A stretch of DNA of 64,000 nucleotides, from positions 372,001-436,000 of the forward strand of contig CBDEUL010000005.1 in NCBI GenBank assembly GCA_965243265.1, given 5' to 3'. This stretch comes from Flavicella sp965243265. GTDB taxonomy: Bacteria; Bacteroidota; Bacteroidia; Flavobacteriales; Flavobacteriaceae. The position numbers and the translations under genes are program-made. Shown here one piece after another: positions 32,913 through 41,492 of the stretch; position 1 is the first letter of the stretch; the number at the start of each line of letters is the position of its first letter. The notes beneath the pieces are model-generated. The model had not been told where the DNA came from. It was given only the letters and a program-made list of their open reading frames with translations, and searched no databases.

Positions 32913-34247
32913 ATGAACTGGGAGCAACTACTTTCTTTAAAAAGAGCAGGAGATACAGCAAAAAGAGAAAGAATTAAACAAGATGAAACACGATTAGGAT
33001 TTGAAGTAGATTTTGATAGAATTGTGTTCTCTTCATCTTTTAGAAGTCTACAAGATAAGACACAAGTAATTCCCTTGTCTCAAACAGATTTTGTACATAC
33101 TAGATTAACACATAGTATGGAGGTTTCTGTAGTAGGAAGATCATTAGGACGTATTGTAGGGAAAAAAATAATAGAAAAATATCCCTATTTGAAAGACTTA
33201 GGATATACATTCAATGATTTTGGAGCCATTGTAGCAGCTGCAGCCTTATCGCACGATATAGGAAACCCTCCGTTTGGACACAGTGGAGAAAAAGCAATAG
33301 GAGAATATTTTAAAACAGGAGAAGGTAAAAAGTACAAAAGTGAATTAACACCTAAGGAGTGGCAAGATATTATTGATTTTGAAGGAAATGCCAATGGGTA
33401 TAAAATTTTAACAGAAGGAAACAAAGGAGATCAAGATGGGTTAAGACTTTCTTATGCAACTTTGGGGGCATTTATGAAATATCCTAAAGAATCATTACCT
33501 AAGAAAGCAACAAGCCATATAGTTGATAAAAAATACGGTTTTTTTCAAGCTCAGAAACAATCATTTATAGAAGTAGCAGAAAATTTGGGGTTAAAACCTA
33601 TGCGAGAAGGGAAAGATGTAGCTTATAACAGGCACCCGTTATCTTTTTTAGTAGAAGCAGCAGATGATATTTGTTATACAATTATTGATTTTGAAGATGG
33701 TATAAATTTAGGTTTGATAGATGAAGAGTTTGCTTTAGAATATTTAATAAAGTTGGTAAAAGATACTATAGATATAAAAAAGTATCATTCATTACCGTAT
33801 AAAAAAGACAGAATAAGTTATCTAAGAGCATTGGCTATAGGAACTTTAATTAATGAAGCAGCCAATGTTTTTTTAGAAAACGAAACAGCAATTTTAGAGG
33901 GGACATATGGAATATCATTACTCGATAAATGTAAGTATGAAGCACAAATCAACGACATAATTCAAATAAGTGTTTCAAAAATATACAATAGTGTTAACGT
34001 GGTAGAGAAGGAAGTTGCAGGCTATAAGATTATTGCATACCTTTTACATGTATTTACAAATGCTGTTAACAATACATTTGAAGGAAAAGCATCTAACTAT
34101 GATAAGTTAATAGTAAAGTTGCTTCCTGAAAATTATAGAAAAATCCACGACCATTTGTATGATAGAATACTAATGATTTGTACGTATGTAGCAGGAATGT
34201 CTGATGGATATGCAATTTCATTACATAAAAAAATAACAGGGATATGA
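32913..34247 (+). CDS. dgt: Deoxyguanosinetriphosphate triphosphohydrolase (dGTPase)
   Basis: This HD-domain enzyme hydrolyses dGTP to deoxyguanosine and triphosphate, which trims dNTP pools and can restrict phages. The 444-residue protein has the metal-binding His in LTHSMEVSVVGRSLGR and the HD pair in ALSHDIGNPPFGHSGE (about residue 115), with a second-half HD-associated segment AADDICYTIIDFEDG. The length fits the family. Its stop overlaps the ATG of the secreted-protein gene by four bases (ATGA), so the two are translationally coupled. This is an unexpected partner for a dNTPase. Confidence 0.95.
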   Translation: MNWEQLLSLKRAGDTAKRERIKQDETRLGFEVDFDRIVFSSSFRSLQDKTQVIPLSQTDFVHTRLTHSMEVSVVGRSLGRIVGKKIIEKYPYLKDLGYTFNDFGAIVAAAALSHDIGNPPFGHSGEKAIGEYFKTGEGKKYKSELTPKEWQDIIDFEGNANGYKILTEGNKGDQDGLRLSYATLGAFMKYPKESLPKKATSHIVDKKYGFFQAQKQSFIEVAENLGLKPMREGKDVAYNRHPLSFLVEAADDICYTIIDFEDGINLGLIDEEFALEYLIKLVKDTIDIKKYHSLPYKKDRISYLRALAIGTLINEAANVFLENETAILEGTYGISLLDKCKYEAQINDIIQISVSKIYNSVNVVEKEVAGYKIIAYLLHVFTNAVNNTFEGKASNYDKLIVKLLPENYRKIHDHLYDRILMICTYVAGMSDGYAISLHKKITGI

Positions 34248-37033
34248 TGATATTTAGATATTTGTTACTGACATTACTTTTTGTTGCTTGTACTAATAAA
34301 CCGGAGTTAAGAAAAGAAAAGCTCCTAGAAAGAAAGCTACATAGCGAGATGCTTAAGAATCATCCTTATCAGGAAGTTTTAAAACTTTCAAAAGAGGATA
34401 GGAAAGCAAAAGGTTTACCTCCAAATAAATATTATGAACAAGAATATTTATTAGAAATAAACCCAAGTTTGGGTAGAACTACGCCTGAAAATTTATTAGA
34501 AGTCCAAGAAAATCTTCAACAAGCATTTCAAAATAAAGGAACAAAAGCGAATAGAGCACCTGGAGATGCAATTGATAATATGTGGGTAGAAAGAGGACCT
34601 AATAATGTGGGAGGAAGAACAAGAGCTTTGTTATTTGATCCGAATGACACAGGTAACCCGAATCCTGATGATGATTATACTCGTGTTTTTGCAGGAGGTG
34701 TTAGTGGAGGTTTATGGGTTAATGAAGATATTACCGATGAAGATTCGAGTTGGACACGAGTAGGAATTACTGAAAATTTAGCAGTTTCTTGTATTACAGT
34801 AGACCCTAATAACCCTATGAATTGGTATGCAGGAACAGGAGAATCTTATACAGGGAATGATGGAACAGGAACAGGGTTGTGGAAATCTACGGATGGAGGA
34901 GCTACATGGAGTAATGTATCAGCTATTTCAATTGATTTGAATCAATCACCTAGTAATAGGTATTATGCTATAAATGATATTATTGCTTGGGATAACTTAG
35001 GAACCACTGAGTTGTTTATGGCAGTGGGTAGAGATTATGATTATGCACATGTAGGTTATTTAAAAACAGGATGGTATAGATCTGTTGACAATGGAACAAA
35101 TTGGACAAAAATTAGTTTTACAACCTCTGGAGGTTCATCATATGAAGTAAACGATATAGAAATAGCTACGGATAATACGATTTGGGTAAGTAGTAGACAA
35201 AATGTATTTGGACATGGAGGGGGAAAAATATTGAGTTCTGCAGATGGACTAACTTTTACAGAAAAATATAGTTTTACAGATGGAAATCGAGTAGAAATAG
35301 CGTGTTCAGGGCTTAATGCAAATACAATATATGCTTTGGCTCAAATAGAAACAGGTACTTGGCCATATACAACACCTTATTTAAGTATGGTAAAAACTAC
35401 GGACGGGTTTGCTACAGGAATTGCACCAGAAACCGTAGCTTTAGCTTTGCCTAGTGATGCAGATACAGGGATTCCTACAGATGATTTTACACGAGGACAA
35501 GCTTTTTATGATTTGGTAATTGAGGTAGATCCGACGAATGATGCTATTGCTTATGCAGGAGGAATTGATTTATTTAGAACCACAGATAGTGGTGTTACTT
35601 GGAATCAAATATCTAAGTGGTCTGATAATAATGATTTAGCAAGTTTAGAGGTTTCTTGGGTACATGCAGATCAGCATGAAATGGTTTTTAGACCAAATGG
35701 AAATAATGAAGCTATTTTTGGAAATGATGGAGGGGTTTTTTACACGAGTGACTTGGCAAGTACTCCATCGAGTACAACAGCTATAGCAGCTAGAAATAAA
35801 GATTACAATGTAACCCAATTTTATACAGGAGCTATAGGGCAGGATGCGGAAAACGAGTTGTTATTAGCAGGAGCTCAAGATAATGGTTCTCAGTTTGTAG
35901 ATGGAGCAACTGAGGGAATAAATTCATCAGAAGCTGTTTTTGGGGGAGATGGGGCTTATGAGTTTATAGATAAAGATGGAGCTTATATGATTGTATCGTA
36001 TGTATATAATTATTATGCTATTTTGGCATTGCCATATACAGGAGCAGGAGCTTTTATCTCTGAAGATACTGGTTCAGGAGCCTTTATAAATCCAGCAGAT
36101 TTAGACGATAACTTGGAGATTTTGTATGCAAATGGAACAAAATCTGGAGTTGACAGTATTTCGAGGTACACTGATTTGCCAACTACAAGAATAAGAACAA
36201 ACTTTACAGATGCTTTGTTAACAGGAGAAGCTACAGCATTTAGAGTATCACCCTACACAATAGCATCTACAACATTATTGGTAGGAACTGATAATGGTAA
36301 GATTTTAAAAGTTGCAAATGCAGATACAACACCTGTTTGGTCAAATTTAGACCTTTCAGAAAGTATTGCTACAGGAAGTATTTCATGTATAGAATTTGGT
36401 GCTAGTGAATTAGAAATCTATGTTACTTTACATAATTATGGAGTTGAATCTATTTGGTATACAGCAGATGGAGGTACTAACTGGGTTTCAAAAGAAGGTG
36501 ATTTTCCTGATATTCCAGTAAAAGCAATTATGCGAAATCCACTAAATTCAGATGAGGTTATTATAGGAACAAATTTAGGAGTTTGGACAACAAGCAATTT
36601 TGATGATGCTTCTCCAAATTGGGTGCAATCTCAAAATGGAATGTCTAATGTAAAAGTAACTAGTTTTGATTTACGAACAGAAGATAATACAGTTTTAGCA
36701 GCTACTTATGGAAGAGGTTTGTTTACAGGTACGTTTTTAGAAGGAACCCTTTCAATAGATGAAGAAATGATATCAGTGCGTGAAAATAAAACAAAAATAT
36801 ATCCAACAGTTGTTGAATCAGGTTCATTTTTTATAGAAACAGAAGTTTCTGTTGAAAACTGTACAATAGAGATTTTAAATTCGAACGGAGCTCAGATATA
36901 CCATTTAAAAAATAGAATTTTTGAAAAAGGAAAGGTTCAGGAAGTAGTAGTTAATTTAACACCAGGTGTTTATTTTGTAAGGTTAAAAGGAACTCGTAAT
37001 TTTGAGTTTAAAACAAAGATTATTGTCCAATAA
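34244..37033 (+). CDS. Large secreted BNR/sortilin-like beta-propeller protein with T9SS type A C-terminal domain
   Basis: This 929-residue protein begins with a lipoprotein-like signal (LLFVAC, Cys16). A charged helical pro-region follows (about residues 20-100), then SPGD-type and VERGPNNVGGRTRALLFDPND sequence. A long run of BNR/sortilin-type propeller repeats comes next, with Asp-box-like SxDGGxTW motifs such as STDGGATWSN, SVDNGTNWTK, TTDSGVTWNQ and TADGGTNWVS. The last 80 residues form a T9SS type A sorting domain (KIYPTVVESG to PGVYFVRLKG, ending KIIVQ). The protein is expected to cross the outer membrane by the type IX system and stay on the surface or be released. The ligand or substrate is unknown. 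Its ATG overlaps the dgt stop, and a PorP/SprF gene follows after 30 bases. Confidence 0.88.
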   Translation: MMIFRYLLLTLLFVACTNKPELRKEKLLERKLHSEMLKNHPYQEVLKLSKEDRKAKGLPPNKYYEQEYLLEINPSLGRTTPENLLEVQENLQQAFQNKGTKANRAPGDAIDNMWVERGPNNVGGRTRALLFDPNDTGNPNPDDDYTRVFAGGVSGGLWVNEDITDEDSSWTRVGITENLAVSCITVDPNNPMNWYAGTGESYTGNDGTGTGLWKSTDGGATWSNVSAISIDLNQSPSNRYYAINDIIAWDNLGTTELFMAVGRDYDYAHVGYLKTGWYRSVDNGTNWTKISFTTSGGSSYEVNDIEIATDNTIWVSSRQNVFGHGGGKILSSADGLTFTEKYSFTDGNRVEIACSGLNANTIYALAQIETGTWPYTTPYLSMVKTTDGFATGIAPETVALALPSDADTGIPTDDFTRGQAFYDLVIEVDPTNDAIAYAGGIDLFRTTDSGVTWNQISKWSDNNDLASLEVSWVHADQHEMVFRPNGNNEAIFGNDGGVFYTSDLASTPSSTTAIAARNKDYNVTQFYTGAIGQDAENELLLAGAQDNGSQFVDGATEGINSSEAVFGGDGAYEFIDKDGAYMIVSYVYNYYAILALPYTGAGAFISEDTGSGAFINPADLDDNLEILYANGTKSGVDSISRYTDLPTTRIRTNFTDALLTGEATAFRVSPYTIASTTLLVGTDNGKILKVANADTTPVWSNLDLSESIATGSISCIEFGASELEIYVTLHNYGVESIWYTADGGTNWVSKEGDFPDIPVKAIMRNPLNSDEVIIGTNLGVWTTSNFDDASPNWVQSQNGMSNVKVTSFDLRTEDNTVLAATYGRGLFTGTFLEGTLSIDEEMISVRENKTKIYPTVVESGSFFIETEVSVENCTIEILNSNGAQIYHLKNRIFEKGKVQEVVVNLTPGVYFVRLKGTRNFEFKTKIIVQ

Positions 37034-37063
37034 AATTGTTTTTAAAAAGATAGCTATAAGTAC

Positions 37064-37948
37064 ATGCCTAAAATAAAAATACTATTCTTCTTCTTTTTTG
37101 TAATTACGAATGTTTTCTCTCAAGGGGTTGATCCAGATTATCTTTCGTATAAATACAATATGAATATAATCAATGCCGCTTATGCAGGTGCTGAAGGAGA
37201 AGGAGTTTTAAATTTGGGGTTTAGAAGGCAGTCTTTCGGTTTAGAAGGAGATCCTGTTACTCAAATGATATCTTATTCAAGACCTGTAGGTAAAAAAGTA
37301 GGATTAGGAGTTTCTATAGTAAACGATGAATTTTTTATAGCAAAACAAACGAGTGTTGCTGTTGATTTTTCATATCAATTGCAGTTGGCAGAAGAGCGAT
37401 TTCTTTATTTTGGATTGAAGGGGGGAGCTGCTATTTATAAATTAGATTTAGGGAGTTTAGGAAATGGAGATGATCCTTTATTTAGTAGTAGTATGTCTAC
37501 GTTTAATCCAACCTTGGGAACAGGAATTTATTTAAAAGATAAAAAGTATTACGTAACTATTTCATCTCCTAATATTTTATCAGCAAATTTTCAAAAACCT
37601 GTATTAGAAGATGGTATTATTGTTTCGGAAGAAGCAAAGGCAAAATTTCATTTGTATACAGGAGGAGGTTATATTTTTGATGTTACTCAAAACTTAAAAT
37701 TAAGTCCATCTATATTTGCAAGATTTATTGATAGTTCAGAAACTATGGTAGACATTAATACAACAGCAGATATTTACAGTTTGGTAGAAATGGGAGTTAC
37801 TTATCGAGTAAACACATCTTTTATAGGAACCTTCTTTTTTAAGTTGATAAAATTAATGGATTTTGGATATGCTTATGAAACTGTAATTTTAGAGTTTAGT
37901 AATGTTTCTTCTGGAACACATGAGTTTTTACTCCGGTTTCGTTTTTAA
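37064..37948 (+). CDS. PorP/SprF family type IX secretion membrane protein
   Basis: This 294-residue protein has a signal peptide (about residues 1-19, ending NVFSQ). PorP/SprF hallmarks follow: QGVDPDYLSYKYNMNIINAAYAG near the N-terminus, LGFRRQSFGLEGDPVTQMISYSRP, and a beta-barrel pattern ending LRFRF. Family members sit in the outer membrane and help a partner T9SS cargo reach or attach to the surface; SprF serves the adhesin SprB. Position directly after a T9SS cargo gene makes that cargo the likely partner. Its stop overlaps the convergent DUF3078 stop by four bases. Confidence 0.88.
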   Translation: MPKIKILFFFFFVITNVFSQGVDPDYLSYKYNMNIINAAYAGAEGEGVLNLGFRRQSFGLEGDPVTQMISYSRPVGKKVGLGVSIVNDEFFIAKQTSVAVDFSYQLQLAEERFLYFGLKGGAAIYKLDLGSLGNGDDPLFSSSMSTFNPTLGTGIYLKDKKYYVTISSPNILSANFQKPVLEDGIIVSEEAKAKFHLYTGGGYIFDVTQNLKLSPSIFARFIDSSETMVDINTTADIYSLVEMGVTYRVNTSFIGTFFFKLIKLMDFGYAYETVILEFSNVSSGTHEFLLRFRF

Positions 37949-38844
37949 GGAAGTTGATACGTAATACCAACTCCTAATAATTGTTTTAGTTGAACTCTTG
38001 CATTGGGTTCCCCTTCAATTACAGCATCGTCGTCATAAATAACATGTGTACCCAGATTAGCTGTGACATATTTATTAACAGTCATTTTTATAGATAACTC
38101 CCAATCAACATCAATATTACCAAACCTATTAATATAGTCAGAGTATAAACTTAGCCTGTTTTTCATCTCAATATTTTTCATTAATTGATAAGTCCAATCT
38201 CCTGTTACTAATGTTCCAAATTCAGACTTTACTTTTTCACCTTTATTAACACCAAAAGCACCTTCGTCTGAAAGTTTTTGATTTAATACGAAAGTAATTT
38301 TATTTGTAAGTGGTGAGGCATAAAATTTAAATTTTCTTATGGTATCTGTATATTGGGTACCCGCCCCTAGGAATAGATAGGCAGGTGCAAAGAAGTCAGA
38401 AATTTCATTGTCTCTATCAGGGTATTTGTACCCTTTTGCAAACTGAGTTCTAAAATTAAACCTACTGGAATAGTACCATCTCGAAGTTTCACTACTTTGA
38501 TAACCTAAATTAGAGTTGATCTCCAAAACATCGTCTGTTTTTCGGGTATCTGTACCTTCTTCTTTATTAAGTCCAAAACGAGCTCTTAGTTTATTGTCCC
38601 AAAATAATCGGTTCTTTTTATAATTCAATTCTGTATTGTGAGTAAGTATACCTGCAATGGAATTGTTACCTCCAGCACTCCAGTTTACAAAAGACGTTTG
38701 TGTGAGAATTATTCCAAATTTATGTATATGTTGCCAAAGTTCAGGAGGAACAGAGTCTTTTTCTGTTTCTGAGGGAGGAGTTACTACAGCAAATCCGGTG
38801 AAGCTGTTTAGGAGACATATAAAAGCGAGTATTTGTAATTTCAT
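37945..38844 (-). CDS. DUF3078 outer-membrane-type protein
   Basis: This 299-residue protein has a signal peptide (about residues 1-19). A DUF3078 domain follows, recognised by SFVNWSAGGNNSIAG, and a repeating beta-strand pattern (FWDNKLRARFGL, SSRFNFRTQFAKGY, TANLGTHVIYDDD) suggests a beta barrel in the outer membrane. It is common in Bacteroidota, and no function is known. It lies 45 bases after the dxs stop on the same strand, with no -7 element in between, so it is probably read through from dxs. Confidence 0.85.
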   Translation of the reverse strand: MKLQILAFICLLNSFTGFAVVTPPSETEKDSVPPELWQHIHKFGIILTQTSFVNWSAGGNNSIAGILTHNTELNYKKNRLFWDNKLRARFGLNKEEGTDTRKTDDVLEINSNLGYQSSETSRWYYSSRFNFRTQFAKGYKYPDRDNEISDFFAPAYLFLGAGTQYTDTIRKFKFYASPLTNKITFVLNQKLSDEGAFGVNKGEKVKSEFGTLVTGDWTYQLMKNIEMKNRLSLYSDYINRFGNIDVDWELSIKMTVNKYVTANLGTHVIYDDDAVIEGEPNARVQLKQLLGVGITYQLP

Positions 38845-38889
38845 AATGATTCTTAAAAAAAATGCATCAAAATGAGTGCCAAAATGGGG

Positions 38890-40665
38890 TTAGATAGTTT
38901 CTATAAAAATTTTCTGGAGAGATTCGGGATCTAATTTTTCTATTTTATAAAGTTCTTCGGTAGTTCCATGAGTTACAAATGTATCGGAAATACCTAGTGT
39001 TGTAATTGAGGTGTTTTTGTAATTATTTTCTTGAGCAAATTCTAAAATACCAGTTCCAAATCCTCCTTTTATTACATTGTCTTCAATGGTAATAATAGTG
39101 TCAAACGTATTAAAAATAGTTTGAAGTAATTCTTGGTCTAAGGGTTTTATAAAACCTAAGTTATAATGTGCTATTTTTTCTGAATGTGGGAATTCTTTTA
39201 AAGCATTATTTACATTGTTAGCAATGGTTCCACATGATATAATAGCTAGTTGGGTACCTTTTTGAATGCAAGTACCTTTACCTATTTCTATTTTTTCAAA
39301 AGGTTGCTTCCAGTTTATGGTTACTCCTTTCCCTCGAGGGTATCTTATAGCAATAGGTTGTTTTATTTCTAATTGGGCAGTATATAATATATTACGCAAC
39401 TCTATTTCATTCATAGGAGCGTATATAATTAGGTTAGGAACGCAGCGTAAATAACTAATGTCAAAAACACCATGGTGCGTAGGTCCATCTTGACCAACGA
39501 TTCCAGCTCTGTCTAAACAAAATATTACAGGTAGGTTTTGCAGAGCTACATCATGTATAATTTGGTCATATGCACGTTGTAAAAAAGTAGAATAAATATT
39601 GCAATAAGGAATCATCCCTTGACTTGCCATACCTGCGGCTAGAGTTACCGCATGTTGTTCTGCAATTCCAACATCAAAAGCTCTTTCAGGAAAGGCTTCT
39701 ATCATGTATTTTAGAGAACTTCCAGTAGGCATAGCAGGAGTAATTCCTACGATTTTTTTATTTTTTTTAGCCAATTCAACCAGTGTATGTCCAAATACAT
39801 CTTGATATTTTGGAGGTTGATTATTGGTGTTATTTATAAGAATTTCGCCTGTATTTTTATTGAACTTTCCAGGAGCGTGGTATTTTACCTGATCTTGTTC
39901 TGCTTTTTTCAGCCCTTTTCCTTTTGTGGTAATTACGTGTAAAAATTTAGGACCTTTAATTTTTTGTAAACGAAGTAATTCCTTGGTTAAACCTTCAATA
40001 TCATGTCCATCAATAGGACCAGAATAATTGAAATTTAAGGCTTCTATAATATTATCTTGTTTTGGTTTATAGCCTATTTTAGCTTTGGTTAGGTACTGTT
40101 TCAGAGCTCCTACACTAGGGTCTATTCCTATGGCATTGTCGTTTAAAATAACCAATAAGTTAGCATTGGTAACACCTGCATGATTTAAGCCTTCAAAAGC
40201 CATTCCAGAAGCAATAGAAGCATCTCCAATTACAGCAATATGTTGTTTTTCGGTTTCTCCCTTAATGTTAGATGCCATTGCCATTCCTAAGGCTGCAGAA
40301 ATTGAAGTAGAGGAGTGTCCTGTACCAAAGGCATCGTATGTGCTTTCTGATCGATTTGGAAAACCGCTAATTCCACCGAGTTGTCTGTTTGTGTGAAAAA
40401 CATCTTTTCTTCCAGTAAGAATTTTATGAGCATATGCTTGGTGCCCAACATCCCATATTAAAAGGTCGTTAGGGGTATCAAAAATATAATGTAAAGCAAT
40501 GGTTAGTTCAATAACTCCAAGGCTGGCTCCTAGGTGCCCTTCTTTGGTTGCTAGAACTGAGATAATAAAATTGCGCAATTCTTTAGCTACGGTAGGCAGC
40601 TGATTTGGGGATAGTTTTTTGAGATCTTTTGAAGAGTTGATATGTTCTAACAGAGAGTTTTTCAC
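38890..40665 (-). CDS. dxs: 1-deoxy-D-xylulose-5-phosphate synthase
   Basis: This thiamine-diphosphate enzyme makes DXP from pyruvate and glyceraldehyde-3-phosphate, the first step of the MEP isoprenoid pathway. The 591-residue protein has DVGHQAYAHKILTGR, the ThDP motif beginning GDASIASGMAFEGLNHAG, the DGHD segment, DVGIAEQHAVTLAAGMA and a C-terminal transketolase domain ending with GGFGTGILEF. The start is a GTG at 40665 (KNSLLEHINSSKDL follows). An exact -7 element ends only 5 bases upstream, suggesting a leaderless mRNA. It is divergent from tadA. Confidence 0.97.
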   Translation of the reverse strand: MKNSLLEHINSSKDLKKLSPNQLPTVAKELRNFIISVLATKEGHLGASLGVIELTIALHYIFDTPNDLLIWDVGHQAYAHKILTGRKDVFHTNRQLGGISGFPNRSESTYDAFGTGHSSTSISAALGMAMASNIKGETEKQHIAVIGDASIASGMAFEGLNHAGVTNANLLVILNDNAIGIDPSVGALKQYLTKAKIGYKPKQDNIIEALNFNYSGPIDGHDIEGLTKELLRLQKIKGPKFLHVITTKGKGLKKAEQDQVKYHAPGKFNKNTGEILINNTNNQPPKYQDVFGHTLVELAKKNKKIVGITPAMPTGSSLKYMIEAFPERAFDVGIAEQHAVTLAAGMASQGMIPYCNIYSTFLQRAYDQIIHDVALQNLPVIFCLDRAGIVGQDGPTHHGVFDISYLRCVPNLIIYAPMNEIELRNILYTAQLEIKQPIAIRYPRGKGVTINWKQPFEKIEIGKGTCIQKGTQLAIISCGTIANNVNNALKEFPHSEKIAHYNLGFIKPLDQELLQTIFNTFDTIITIEDNVIKGGFGTGILEFAQENNYKNTSITTLGISDTFVTHGTTEELYKIEKLDPESLQKIFIETI

Positions 40666-40670
40666 AGCAG

Positions 40671-40678
40671 CAAAATTA
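40671..40678 (-). promoter_or_regulatory. -7 element directly before dxs
   Basis: The minus strand reads TAATTTTG, an exact TAnnTTTG match, ending 5 bases before the GTG start of dxs. Confidence 0.5.
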
Positions 40679-40800
40679 CAATTTTACTAGGAAGTAATCC
40701 GTATCACATATTGAGTATTTTAATGACTACGATTTCGTGGTAAATTATAGTGGAATAAAATCTTTATGAGGTTTGATATCTAAAAGCTATGAGAGATTTT

Positions 40801-40808
40801 TATCTTTG
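40801..40808 (+). promoter_or_regulatory. -7 element directly before tadA
   Basis: TATCTTTG is an exact TAnnTTTG match ending 4 bases before the tadA ATG. Confidence 0.5.
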
Positions 40809-40812
40809 AGGT

Positions 40813-41262
40813 ATGATACATCCTTTTGACGATACTTATTTTATGAGAAAAGCTTTGCAGGAAGCAGAAATAGCCTTTGATAAAGGAGAGGTTCCTGTAG
40901 GGGCTGTTATTGTAATGCAAGATAAAATTATTGCCAGAGCTCATAATTTAACGGAGGCGTTGAATGATGTTACAGCACATGCAGAGATGCAAGCATTTAC
41001 GGCTGCTGCTGATTTTTTAGGTGGTAAATATTTAAGAGATTGTACTTTGTATGTAACCTTAGAGCCTTGTCAAATGTGTGCTGGGGCTAGTTATTGGACA
41101 CAAATAGGAAAAATTGTTTATGGAGCTTCAGATACTCATAGAGGCTTTGTAGTTAGTAAAACTACATTACATCCAAAAACAGAAGTTGTTTCAGGTGTTT
41201 TAGCAGAAGAGTGTGGCCTGTTGGTAAAGCGTTTTTTTATTGAGAAAAGAAACTTGAATTAG
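40813..41262 (+). CDS. tadA: tRNA-specific adenosine deaminase
   Basis: The enzyme converts A34 to inosine in the anticodon of tRNA-Arg(ACG). The 149-residue zinc deaminase has the HAE motif in TAHAEMQAF and PCQMC in LEPCQMCAGASYW. The overall length and N-terminal FMRKALQEAEIAFDKGEVPVGAVIV are typical. Its stop overlaps the convergent small membrane protein gene by four bases. The very short gap to the -7 element suggests a leaderless transcript. Confidence 0.95.
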   Translation: MIHPFDDTYFMRKALQEAEIAFDKGEVPVGAVIVMQDKIIARAHNLTEALNDVTAHAEMQAFTAAADFLGGKYLRDCTLYVTLEPCQMCAGASYWTQIGKIVYGASDTHRGFVVSKTTLHPKTEVVSGVLAEECGLLVKRFFIEKRNLN

Positions 41263-41486
41263 TCTTCTTTTTCTTGTGGACCTTGCATGTTTTTAAAGGA
41301 ATATTTTGAAATATCTTTTCCTTTATATCTGTGATATATGAATGAAGGTATTAATATAAAAGCCAAAGTAAGCACACCTATACCTGTAATAAATTCACCT
41401 TTTTCATGCTGAATGTTTTTTAAATAAAGACCTGTACCAATTAAAGTAAGTACAATAAATAAAAGGATTCGTATAAAAAATTTCAT
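41259..41486 (-). CDS. Small two-helix membrane protein
   Basis: This 75-residue protein has two hydrophobic helices (about residues 4-22 and 33-50) and a charged C-terminus ending QEKED. An alternative TTG start two codons earlier is possible, but the ATG at 41486 is preferred. It starts 7 bases after the ClC gene on the same strand, so it is probably co-transcribed with it. I do not recognise the family. Confidence 0.7.
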   Translation of the reverse strand: MKFFIRILLFIVLTLIGTGLYLKNIQHEKGEFITGIGVLTLAFILIPSFIYHRYKGKDISKYSFKNMQGPQEKED

Positions 41487-41492
41487 AGTCAA

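Noticed and set aside
32913..34247. A complete anti-phage defence system around dgt
   Set aside because: dGTPases are also housekeeping enzymes, and no effector, sensor or mobile element is adjacent; only the unusual operon context is reported.
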